This document shows, one piece after another, positions 8,107 to 14,724 of a DNA stretch of 64,000 bases. The stretch comes from Thermopolyspora flexuosa (lineage in GTDB: Bacteria; Actinomycetota; Actinomycetes; Streptosporangiales; Streptosporangiaceae), in assembly GCF_006716785.1 (NCBI RefSeq), contig NZ_VFPQ01000001.1:1116001-1180000 (forward strand), written 5' to 3'. Position numbers and translations under genes: made by a program. The notes beneath the pieces are model-generated. The model was given only the letters and a program-made list of their open reading frames with translations, ran no database searches and was not told where the DNA came from. Position 1 is the stretch's first letter. Each line of letters begins with the position of its first letter.

Positions 8107-9180
8107 TCAAGAGCGGGATCTGCGCTCGCTTGGCGTTCGATCAACAGGCTGTTGCCGTGCGGGTCTGCGGCGCAGCAGGGACCACGCGCCGAGGGCGAGG
8201 CCGCCCACCGGGATCTCGATCGTGTAGGTCCAGAACCCGAACAGCAGCGCGGCGACCGCGGCCTCGGCCGCGGGCTCGCCGAACGCGACGAGCAGGGTGG
8301 CCACCCCGCCCTCCATGATCCCGGCGCCGCTCGGGGTGACCAGGGCGGTGGTGAGCACCCGGCTGAGCGCGAACACCGCCACGGTCTCCGCCGGGCCGGG
8401 GTAGGCGCCGGTGGCGACCAGGCAGGCCGCCATGATCAGGCACTGGAAGACGAGGAACGCGGTCATGCCGCCGGACAGGCCCGCCCAGCGGCGGTGCACG
8501 ATGTCCGCGGTGTCGGCGCGCAGCCGGTGGATCGCCCCGGAGATCCGGCCCTCGGCGGGGCGGACGCGCCGCGGCGCGAGCCGTACCAGGGCGTCGAGCG
8601 CGCGGCCGAGCAGGCGGGCGGCGCGCTCCCAGTAGAGCGCGGCGGCGACCACGGCGACGAGGACGAGGATCGAGACGGCGCCCACCCAGGCGGCGTTCGC
8701 CACGGTCGGGTCCGGCACCTTGCCCGCCAGCAGCAGGGCGACGATGCCGACCGCGGGCAGGATGAACCGGAACAGCGTGTTCCAGATGCCCGACACCAGG
8801 GTGGAGACCACCACGGCCCGGGTGGGGAACCCCCAGCCCCTGGTCATCGCGAAGGTGAGCGCGACCCCGGCCGCGCCGCCGAACGGCAGCAGGTTGCTCA
8901 CCGCGCTGCCCGCGGCGTTGAGGGTGAGCGCCTGCAGGTGGGACAGGCCGGGCAGCGAGTTGGTGAGCACGAACGTGTACGCCCACAGGCTCGCCGCCCA
9001 CACCAGGGCCATCAGGCCGATCATCGCCGGGCTGAGCCGGGCGAAGCCGGAGCCGATCTGCGCCCAGCTCACCTCCGCGCCGGTGAGCGCCTGCAGGATC
9101 TGCGGCAGCAGCACCACGAGGAGCACGGCGAGGGCGAGCGAGGCCGCCGAGAGCAGGATCTGCAGCCAGGTGTTCCTCAT
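8107..9180 (-). CDS. YbhN/AglD-like (LPG synthase transmembrane-type) membrane protein
   Basis: A 357-residue integral membrane protein with 7-8 predicted helices and the family landmarks NLLPFGGAAGVAL (about 100) and TPSGAGIMEGG (about 295). This UPF0104/flippase-like family corresponds to the membrane part of lysyl-phosphatidylglycerol synthase. Stand-alone members are thought to move or modify lipid-linked substrates. No aminoacyl-transferase domain is attached, so lysine transfer is unlikely. The ATG at 9180 is preceded by GGGCGG and starts immediately before the first helix. The C-terminus is basic and cytoplasmic. Neighbouring genes (PIG-L deacetylase, GT4 glycosyltransferase) suggest envelope glycolipid metabolism. 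Confidence 0.8.
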   Translation of the reverse strand: MRNTWLQILLSAASLALAVLLVVLLPQILQALTGAEVSWAQIGSGFARLSPAMIGLMALVWAASLWAYTFVLTNSLPGLSHLQALTLNAAGSAVSNLLPFGGAAGVALTFAMTRGWGFPTRAVVVSTLVSGIWNTLFRFILPAVGIVALLLAGKVPDPTVANAAWVGAVSILVLVAVVAAALYWERAARLLGRALDALVRLAPRRVRPAEGRISGAIHRLRADTADIVHRRWAGLSGGMTAFLVFQCLIMAACLVATGAYPGPAETVAVFALSRVLTTALVTPSGAGIMEGGVATLLVAFGEPAAEAAVAALLFGFWTYTIEIPVGGLALGAWSLLRRRPARQQPVDRTPSERRSRS

Positions 9181-9402
9181 CGCCGCCCGCCCATCGCCGG
9201 CCCCCCGTCGTGTCGATGTGCCGTCATGCCCCCGTGCCGGGGCCGAGGCCCGTCCGGTGCGGCCGGAGGGCCGGAGGCCCGGCACCGTCCAGTCTGCCGG
9301 GTTCGCGGGCCGCGTGGCTCACCCTTCGGTACGGCCGGCCGTCCTCCTCGTGGAGGAGGCGCCCCGGATCCGGGCGTCCGGGAGGTCCCGGAGCGGCCGG
9401 GG

Positions 9403-10230
9403 TCAGCCGGGGAAGGCGTCGAACGGGTGGCGCAGCCGGGTGCCCGGGGGCAGGTCGCGGCGCACGTACCACTCGGTGCCGAAGACCAGGCGGTAGAGCG
9501 GGCGGGGGAGGCGGAGCATGAGCGCGAGGGTGCGGTCGCCGTCGCCGCCGGTGGTCTGGGAGGCGTGCGCGGCCATGCTCGCCCGCTTCGCCTTGGCGTA
9601 CCGGCGCACGTTCACCCGGTGGGTGATCGCGCTGCCCGGCGAGTACGCCTTCTCGAAGGCGCGCAGGTCGAAGTCCGGGGGGAAGCGGTAGAACCGCCCG
9701 GCGAGCCGCAGCGCCCGCAGCAGCGGGTCGCGGTTCACCGTGGCCTCGAGCACGATCGGGGTGCCCGCGAGCTCGGCGGCGCGCCTGCCCACCCGGTGCA
9801 CCTGCACGTGGTCGGGGTGCCCGTAGCCGCCCGCCGGGTCGTAGATCGTCACCAGGTCGGCCCGCTCCTCGTCGAGGACGTCCGCGAGCCGCCGCGCGGC
9901 CTGCTCGACGTCGGCGTCGATGAACGCGTTCGGCGGGCGGTCGTCGGGGGCGGCGCCGCCCGCGGCGAGGCCCGAGTCGGCGTACCCGAGGTGGACCACG
10001 CGGGACGCGCCGAGCCCGGCCGCGGACCGGTACAGCTCGTTCATGCGGGTCTCGCCGAGCCGGTCGCCGTGCGGCAGGTCGGCGAGGCCGCGCTCCCCGG
10101 CCGTGGCCACCACGAGGACCACCCGGTGGCCCTCGGCCGCGAGCATCGCCATGGTCCCGGCCGTCAGCAGTGCTTCGTCGTCGGGATGCGCGTGGAAGAA
10201 GACCGCGGTGCGTGACACCTTGGCAATCAT
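9403..10230 (-). CDS. PIG-L/LmbE-family zinc deacetylase (MshB-like)
   Basis: A 275-residue metal-dependent N-acetyl-sugar deacetylase. The metal-binding AHPDDE motif lies at residues 13-18 and the second His motif, GHPDH, near 130. The catalytic Asp is the first Asp of PDD. Members remove acetyl groups from GlcNAc-type substrates, as in mycothiol (MshB), lincomycin-type metabolites and glycolipids. The ATG at 10230 gives an N-terminus beginning with the strand AVFFHAHPDDE, as usual for the family. It diverges from a GT4 glycosyltransferase starting only 31 bases away, so the two probably act on the same sugar conjugate. The GT4 does not look like MshA, so a complete mycothiol locus is not claimed. 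Confidence 0.85.
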   Translation of the reverse strand: MIAKVSRTAVFFHAHPDDEALLTAGTMAMLAAEGHRVVLVVATAGERGLADLPHGDRLGETRMNELYRSAAGLGASRVVHLGYADSGLAAGGAAPDDRPPNAFIDADVEQAARRLADVLDEERADLVTIYDPAGGYGHPDHVQVHRVGRRAAELAGTPIVLEATVNRDPLLRALRLAGRFYRFPPDFDLRAFEKAYSPGSAITHRVNVRRYAKAKRASMAAHASQTTGGDGDRTLALMLRLPRPLYRLVFGTEWYVRRDLPPGTRLRHPFDAFPG

Positions 10231-10260
10231 TCCACGGGCCGCCGCAATAGGGTGTGCCCG
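10231..10260. promoter_or_regulatory. Ultra-short divergent promoter
   Basis: Only 30 bases separate the two start codons. On the plus strand TAGGGT (10249-10254) could be the -10 of a nearly leaderless glycosyltransferase mRNA starting at GTG 10261. The same AT-richer core read on the minus strand gives TATTGC for the deacetylase. The promoters must overlap, so transcription of the two genes is probably coupled or mutually exclusive. Confidence 0.45.
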
Positions 10261-11382
10261 GTGAGGATCCTTCACGTCAGCGACTGTTATCTGCCGCGGC
10301 TCGGGGGCATCGAGGTCCAGGTCGCCGACCTGGTGCGGGCACAGCGGGCGGCCGGGCACGAGGTGCGGGTCGCCACGGCGACCGCGGGCGCGCCGATGGA
10401 CGGGGTCGAGCGCATCGTCGCCCCGCTGCCGTACGAGCTGCCGGTGCACCCGCGCGGCACCGGGCGGCTGCTCGCGCTGATGCGCGGCTACGCGCCGGAC
10501 GTGGTGCACGTGCACGCCGGGGCGGTGTCGCCGTTCGCCTGGATGGGCGTGCGGGCGGCGGTGCGGGCCGGGTTACCGGTCGTGGTCACCGTGCACAGCA
10601 TGTGGGACGTGGTCACCCGGACCGTGTACCGGGCGCTCAACGCGGTCTACCGGTGGAACCGCTGGGGGCTGGTGGGCACCGCGGTGAGCGAGGCCGCGGC
10701 GCGGCCGATCCGGCGGGTCGCCGGGCCGCGGGTGCCGGTGCGGGTGGTGTCGAACGGCCTCGACGTGGCGGCCTGGCGGCCGGCCGGGCCGCGGAGCCGT
10801 ACCGAGCCGGACGCGCCGGTGCACGTGGTGGCGGTGGGCCGGCTCGCCCCGCGCAAGCAGCCGCTGCGGCTGCTGAAGCTGCTGGAGGAGACGCGCCGGC
10901 GGGTCCCCGCGTCGGTGCGGCTGCGGGCGACGATCGTCGGCGACGGCCCGGCGCGCGCCTCGATGGAGCGCTACCTGCGGGCGCGGGGCATGGGCTGGGT
11001 GTCGATGCCCGGCCGCTACCCGCGCGAGCGCATCCGGGAGCTGCTGGAGTCGGCCGACGTGTTCGTGGCGCCCGCCCCCCGGGAGTCGTTCGGGCTCGCC
11101 GCGCTGGAGGCGCGCACCGCCGGGGTGCCGGTGGTGGCGCGCACGCAGAGCGGCGTCGCCGACTTCGTACGGCCCGGCAAGGAGGGCCTGCTCGGCCGCG
11201 ACTTCACCGAGCTGGCGGCCTGCCTCGCCCGGCTCGCCGGGGACGCGGCGCTGCGCGAGTCGATCGCCGAGCACAACCGGGCGACCGAGCCGGTGCAGTG
11301 CTCCTGGCCGGCCGTGCTCGCGGGGTTCGACCGCTGCTACGCGCTGGCGGTGGAGCGCACCCGCCTGCGGCGTTCGGGCTGA
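10261..11382 (+). CDS. GT4-family (GT-B fold) glycosyltransferase
   Basis: A 373-residue retaining glycosyltransferase. The acceptor-side N-terminus RILHVSDCYLPRLGGIEVQV contains the Gly-rich loop of GT4 enzymes. The donor-binding half contains VAVGRLAPRKQP (about 195) and the E-x7-E motif in APRESFGLAALEA (about 280). It would transfer a sugar from a nucleotide- or lipid-linked donor, most likely to an envelope lipid or glycan. The GTG at 10261 is used because the frame upstream is only three codons long and the family starts with this strand. An in-frame TTA leucine codon, rare in this genome, lies at 10573-10575. It is paired divergently with the PIG-L deacetylase. Confidence 0.88.
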   Translation: MRILHVSDCYLPRLGGIEVQVADLVRAQRAAGHEVRVATATAGAPMDGVERIVAPLPYELPVHPRGTGRLLALMRGYAPDVVHVHAGAVSPFAWMGVRAAVRAGLPVVVTVHSMWDVVTRTVYRALNAVYRWNRWGLVGTAVSEAAARPIRRVAGPRVPVRVVSNGLDVAAWRPAGPRSRTEPDAPVHVVAVGRLAPRKQPLRLLKLLEETRRRVPASVRLRATIVGDGPARASMERYLRARGMGWVSMPGRYPRERIRELLESADVFVAPAPRESFGLAALEARTAGVPVVARTQSGVADFVRPGKEGLLGRDFTELAACLARLAGDAALRESIAEHNRATEPVQCSWPAVLAGFDRCYALAVERTRLRRSG

Positions 11383-11566
11383 CGGCGTTCCCCTTCGGGA
11401 CGTTCCGGGCCGGGCGTATCGGACGACGGCCCGCGGTACGGCGGGGCCGGCGGCCGCGCGGTGGATCGCGGGGCGCCGCGGACGCCGGGGGCGCGGCGGG
11501 GGCCGCGTGGCGGCGAGGGGCGCGGGGGAGCGAATCGGGGTCAGTGGTCAACGCGGGCGGCCGGGG

Positions 11567-11662
11567 TCAGAACGGGAGTCGACGACCGGAGGGGGTACGG
11601 AGGTCGAGAGGCGCCGGGCGCTTCGGCGGCCGGGGCCGGTGCACGATCCGGATCCTTTTCAT
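11567..11662 (-). CDS. Micro-ORF encoding a 31-residue Arg/Pro-rich peptide
   Basis: An ATG at 11662 is preceded by GAGAGGAG at ideal spacing and encodes 31 residues beginning MKRIRIVHRPRPPKRP and ending in RRLPF. The peptide is strongly basic with no hydrophobic segment. It sits in a gap between the GT4 gene and a decayed DUF427 gene. The opening resembles the peptide at 22341 (both have M-K-[KR], then V-H-[KR]-P). I do not know its role. The support is the strong ribosome site and this similarity; it could still be chance. Confidence 0.4.
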   Translation of the reverse strand: MKRIRIVHRPRPPKRPAPLDLRTPSGRRLPF

Positions 11663-11973
11663 CGCGATCTCCTCTCGTCGATCACAGACTTCCCGTGTTG
11701 GCGGTCGGCGAACACGCTCCATTGCGCACCTGTGGGAACGGACCGCTCGCGGCGGCCGAGGAAGCCTTCCATCACCTCCCGTGGCCGATCGGTTCCGGCC
11801 GGAATCGCCGGGCTCGTTCGGAGCGTACGATACCCATGTTTCGGACAAAAACCTCAAACGTTTCGTTTGTGCGTCACGCGGGGATGTTGTCCGGAATAGC
11901 CGGGGCGTGCTTGGCGGTTTCCGGTGGCATGGGGGCGACAACGGGGTACGGCCGTGCGCGAAATCACCCGGCG

Positions 11974-12510
11974 GGGTTACGGGTGGAGCCCACGGAGAAA
12001 CGTATCCGCGCATCCGGCAGGACGGGCGGTGGCCGAACCGCACCCGGACGCCGATGGCGGGGTCGGTGCCGTACCACCCCACCTGGTGGAGGATGCCGGC
12101 CGCGGCCCGCACGCCGCCGCCGGTGCCACCCGCGCCGTTCCGGGCCCGGGGGAGGGCGCCTCGCGACCGGGCCGCCGCCGTGCCGCCACCTGCCGGGGAC
12201 CGACGTCCGGCTCGGCCCGCTGCGGCCGGGCGACACGGTCACCCGCCGTCCGCGCCGGGGCCGGTCGGGCACCGGCCGGCGGTGCCGCCCGCGGCGGGCG
12301 CGGAGCGGGGCGGCCGGGGTGGGCGCCGCCCGGCGGACGGAGCCGCCTCCGGCCGCGTGTATAACGACCGTGTATAACGACAGGGTGTGGTCGTACCGGA
12401 CGCCGTTGCCGGAGAGCCGGGAGATCGCCGGGCCGACGACGTCCTTCGGCGAGCGGGTGGACAGCCACCCCGACGGGGTGCTCCAGCGGCGCCCGAAGGC
12501 CGCATTCTAG
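11974..12510 (+). pseudogene. Decayed DUF427-family gene
   Basis: Pieces of a DUF427 protein can be read in order but in two frames. LRVEPTEKRIRASG (from 11977) is in one frame. A segment like TRTPMAGSVPYHPTWW (around 12045-12090) is in another. TDVRLGPLRPGDTVTRRP (about 12205-12255) and NDRVWSYRTPLPESREIAG...RVDSHPDGV (about 12370-12480) are back in the first, ending at the stop at 12508-12510. The spacing matches the known family layout (VEPSPKRVRA, then VWEVPYYP, then DVRTDLLRPSDT, then AWSYPDPLP), but the frame changes and lost residues mean no intact protein is made. The last part, from about 12356, follows a tandem 13-bp repeat. Confidence 0.65.
12356..12381. repeat. Perfect tandem duplication of 13 bp
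   Basis: CGTGTATAACGAC occurs twice back to back (12356-12368 and 12369-12381). Each copy contains TATAAC, a good -10-like hexamer. The duplication lies inside the decayed DUF427 gene and may have contributed to its inactivation by shifting the frame (13 is not a multiple of three). Confidence 0.8.
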
Positions 12511-12540
12511 AAATTTCGGGTACCTACCGATGCGGTTATC

Positions 12541-12566
12541 GGGGCGATTTCCCTCGCCCCTGTTTT
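12541..12566 (+). terminator. Rho-independent-type terminator after the DUF427 remnant
   Basis: GGGGCGA (12541-12547) pairs with TCGCCCC (12554-12560) around a 6-base loop and is followed by TGTTTT. It is one of the few sites here with a T-rich tail. It would end transcription entering from the remnant gene before the synthetase paralogue. Confidence 0.65.
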
Positions 12567-12595
12567 GGCATGCCCTGCGGTATGCGATCCGATTT

Positions 12596-12612
12596 GTCGC
12601 CGTTATGGCGAC
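12596..12612. promoter_or_regulatory. Palindrome upstream of the synthetase paralogue
   Basis: GTCGCC and GGCGAC flank the 5-base centre GTTAT. The site lies about 50 bases upstream of the putative -35 of the gene at 12697 and could be an operator. Its partner is unknown. Confidence 0.35.
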
Positions 12613-12659
12613 GTGCGAGCGAATGTCTGATCTTGCGCTAGATTTAACACGCAATCGTA

Positions 12660-12689
12660 TCGACAGACGAGCGCGCGGCCCCCTACGCT
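12660..12689 (+). promoter_or_regulatory. Predicted leaderless promoter of the synthetase paralogue
   Basis: TCGACA (12660-12665) and TACGCT (12684-12689) are separated by 18 bases. The expected start of transcription, 7-8 bases after the -10, coincides with the ATG at 12697, and no Shine-Dalgarno sequence precedes that ATG. A leaderless mRNA fits both facts. Confidence 0.5.
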
Positions 12690-12696
12690 CGAAATC

Positions 12697-14097
12697 ATGC
12701 CACTGCGACTCTACGACACGTACAGCCGTGCCGTTCGGAATTTCACGCCGCGTCGTGGCCGGGATGTTTCCATTTATATCTGCGGCCCGACCGTCGTGGC
12801 ACCCCCGCACGTCGGTCAGCTTCGTTGCCAGGTGAGTTTCGATGTGCTCGCCCGGTGGCTGAAATACCGCGGCTGCACGGTCACCTTGTGCCGGAATGTC
12901 ACGGACATGGAGGACATGATACTCCGGCGGGCGCTGATGGAAAACGTGCCGTGGTGGCTGATCGCGGAAACAAACTATCGTTCGTTTTTCGCCGCCTACG
13001 AACTTCTTGGTTGCCTGCCGCCGACCGTGGAGCCACGGGCCACCGGGCATATCACGGAAATGATCGAGCTGATCGAGGAGCTGTTGCGCCGGCGGCACGC
13101 CTACGTGGTGGACGGCGACGTGTATTTCTCGGTCGATTCGTTTCCGGAGTACGGCCGGCTGTCCCGGCGGCGCGCCGAGCACATGCGGGCGTCGGCCGAG
13201 CCGGGCCGGGGCAAGCGCCACCCGTCGGACTTCGCGCTGTGGAAGCGGGCCAAGCCCGGCGAGCCGTACTGGCGCACCCCGTGGGGTGACGGGCGGCCGG
13301 GCTGGCACGTGCAGTGCTCGGTGATGGCACGCAAGTACCTGGGCCGGGAGTTCGACATCCACGCGGGCGGCGCGCCGCTGATCTTCCCGCACCACGAGAA
13401 CGAGATCGCCCAGTCGAAGGCGGCGGGCGACGGCTTCGCCCGCTACTGGCTGCACGGCGGCACGGTGACCCGGGGCGGCGAGAAGATCCACAAGTCCGTC
13501 GACAGCCCGTTCTCGCTGTCGCGCATCCTCACCGAGGTCCGGCCGATCGAGCTGCGCTACTACCTCGCCATGTCGCACTACCGGTCGGACCTGGAGTTCT
13601 CCTGGACGGCGCTGCGCGACGCGGCCGCGGCCTTCCGCCGCATCGAGGGCTTCGTGCTGCGCGCCTCCCGGCGGCTGCCGCACGCCGCTCCGGCCACCGT
13701 GGTGCCCGAGCCGTTCGCGGCGGCGATGAACAACGACCTCAACGTGCCCCGCGCGCTCACCGTGGTCTGGGCGGCGGTCAACGAGGGCAACCGGGCCCTC
13801 GCCGAGGGCGACGAGGCGGTGCTCGCGGACGCCTGCTCCCGGCTGCGCGCCATGCTCGGGGTGCTCGGGCTCGACCCGCTCGGCGAGCCGTGGGCCGCGC
13901 GCCGCGCCCGCGACTCACGGCTGGAGCAGACCGCCCTCGCCCTCGCCGACCTCGTTGTCAACCTCGCCGAGTCGGCGCGGGCCCGTGGCGACGACGCGCT
14001 CGCCGACCGGCTGCTCACCCAGGTGCGGGAGGCGATGGACGGCGTGCGCCCGGTCCGCGCCGAGGCGGAACGGCCCGTCTCGCTCCTCGCCGGCTGA
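12697..14097 (+). CDS. Divergent cysteinyl-tRNA synthetase paralogue (CysRS/MshC superfamily)
   Basis: A 466-residue class I synthetase-fold protein, full CysRS length. Present are the Zn ligand Cys in YICGPTV (about 27-33), a HIGH-type motif reading PHVGQLR (about 38-44), WHVQCS with the second Cys (about 207), FPHHENEIAQS (about 230-240), and the KMSKS loop, here KIHKS (about 264-268). A DALR-like helical C-terminal domain with the NNDLNVPRAL signature follows, which MshC ligases usually lack. It should activate Cys with ATP. Whether it charges tRNA-Cys or makes an aminoacyl-AMP for another acceptor is open, given the altered HIGH and KMSKS loops. The first 400 or so bases use many A/T-ending codons (GAA, AAA, TTT, TAT), unlike the GC-rich remainder, suggesting recombination or transfer. 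Confidence 0.82.
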   Translation: MPLRLYDTYSRAVRNFTPRRGRDVSIYICGPTVVAPPHVGQLRCQVSFDVLARWLKYRGCTVTLCRNVTDMEDMILRRALMENVPWWLIAETNYRSFFAAYELLGCLPPTVEPRATGHITEMIELIEELLRRRHAYVVDGDVYFSVDSFPEYGRLSRRRAEHMRASAEPGRGKRHPSDFALWKRAKPGEPYWRTPWGDGRPGWHVQCSVMARKYLGREFDIHAGGAPLIFPHHENEIAQSKAAGDGFARYWLHGGTVTRGGEKIHKSVDSPFSLSRILTEVRPIELRYYLAMSHYRSDLEFSWTALRDAAAAFRRIEGFVLRASRRLPHAAPATVVPEPFAAAMNNDLNVPRALTVVWAAVNEGNRALAEGDEAVLADACSRLRAMLGVLGLDPLGEPWAARRARDSRLEQTALALADLVVNLAESARARGDDALADRLLTQVREAMDGVRPVRAEAERPVSLLAG

Positions 14098-14099
14098 GC

Positions 14100-14135
14100 C
14101 CCGCCACGGAACCGGTGCCGCGGTTCCGTGGCGGG
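14100..14135. terminator. Perfect 14-bp hairpin between convergent genes
   Basis: CCCGCCACGGAACC (14100-14113) pairs exactly with GGTTCCGTGGCGGG (14122-14135) around an 8-base loop, starting three bases after the synthetase stop codon. It probably terminates both that gene and the convergent small ORF at 14170. Confidence 0.8.
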
Positions 14136-14169
14136 CCTTGGGGTGGTGGGTGCGGTCCAGCCGTCCGGC

Positions 14170-14469
14170 TCAGCGCCGGATGACGTGCAGAACGCTCGCG
14201 ATGCGCTCGGCCGCGGTCACCACGTCGGACGCGTGACCGATACGACCCGCCCAGGAGAGCCAGAAGTACCACTCGCCGTCGGAGGAGTCGGCGGCCAGCA
14301 CGTCCTCGGTGACCGAGGGCGCGAGAGGATTGATCACGCGCAACCGGGGATACAGACCGGAGGGCGCGGACAGACGCACCTGGAAGGCGTGGGCCTCCAG
14401 CTGAGCGGCGAGCCGCTCCAGATGTTCGCGGGCCTCGCGCGCGGTGCCCTTGAGATCTGTTGTGGCCAT
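14170..14469 (-). CDS. Conserved-type 99-residue hypothetical protein
   Basis: I cannot name this family. The ATG at 14469 follows GGGAGAG at good spacing. Residues 1-30 form an amphipathic, charged helix (EAREHLERLAAQLEAHA). The remainder has alternating strands and a W-Y-F-W cluster in GEWYFWLSWAG (about 66-76), then a C-terminal helix ending VLHVIRR. There is no signal peptide or membrane segment, so it is cytoplasmic. It is divergent from the HTH regulator at 14725. Small proteins of this shape next to HTH/phosphotransferase modules are common in actinomycetes and may be regulatory partners, but that is inference. Confidence 0.7.
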   Translation of the reverse strand: MATTDLKGTAREAREHLERLAAQLEAHAFQVRLSAPSGLYPRLRVINPLAPSVTEDVLAADSSDGEWYFWLSWAGRIGHASDVVTAAERIASVLHVIRR

Positions 14470-14584
14470 TGTTGCTCTCCCGGTCGAGAAGGTGGGACGA
14501 CGTCACGGGACGAACGTCAGTGACAGATTGGCCCGCGTGGTCTTCTCCAGACAATCGCCTGGGATTTCGTGATCAGTGGAATAC

Positions 14585-14599
14585 ACGCGGAATCCGCGT
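14585..14599. promoter_or_regulatory. 15-bp palindrome in the divergent gap (possible HTH operator)
   Basis: ACGCGGA-A-TCCGCGT is an exact inverted repeat around one central base. It lies between the 99-residue gene (start 14469) and the HTH regulator (start 14725), where a divergent autoregulatory operator would be expected. Confidence 0.4.
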
Positions 14600-14724
14600 A
14601 CATTGCGTGGATATGGCACGAACTCACGGGCTCGTTTGCATCACGGTCCGGGAGTTATGGTGGGTGCCGGTTAACTTCGGGGAAACATTCGAGCGACCTG
14701 AAGACACCGACGCGGAGGGTGCGG

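Noticed and set aside
10254-12377. Single long protein spanning the glycosyltransferase and the following gap
   Set aside because: It is out of frame with the GT4 motifs. Only a short part near 12045-12090 resembles DUF427, which was used for the pseudogene call instead.
12500-12696. T-box leader before the synthetase paralogue
   Set aside because: No conserved T-box antiterminator sequence or specifier loop was found, and the predicted promoter makes the mRNA leaderless. The hairpin at 12541 is a simple terminator.
9403-14097. Mycothiol biosynthesis cluster (MshA/MshB/MshC-like genes in proximity)
   Set aside because: The GT4 lacks the MshA N-terminal signature, and the Cys ligase has the full CysRS C-terminal domain rather than MshC architecture. 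Only the deacetylase is MshB-like, so a pathway claim is not supported.
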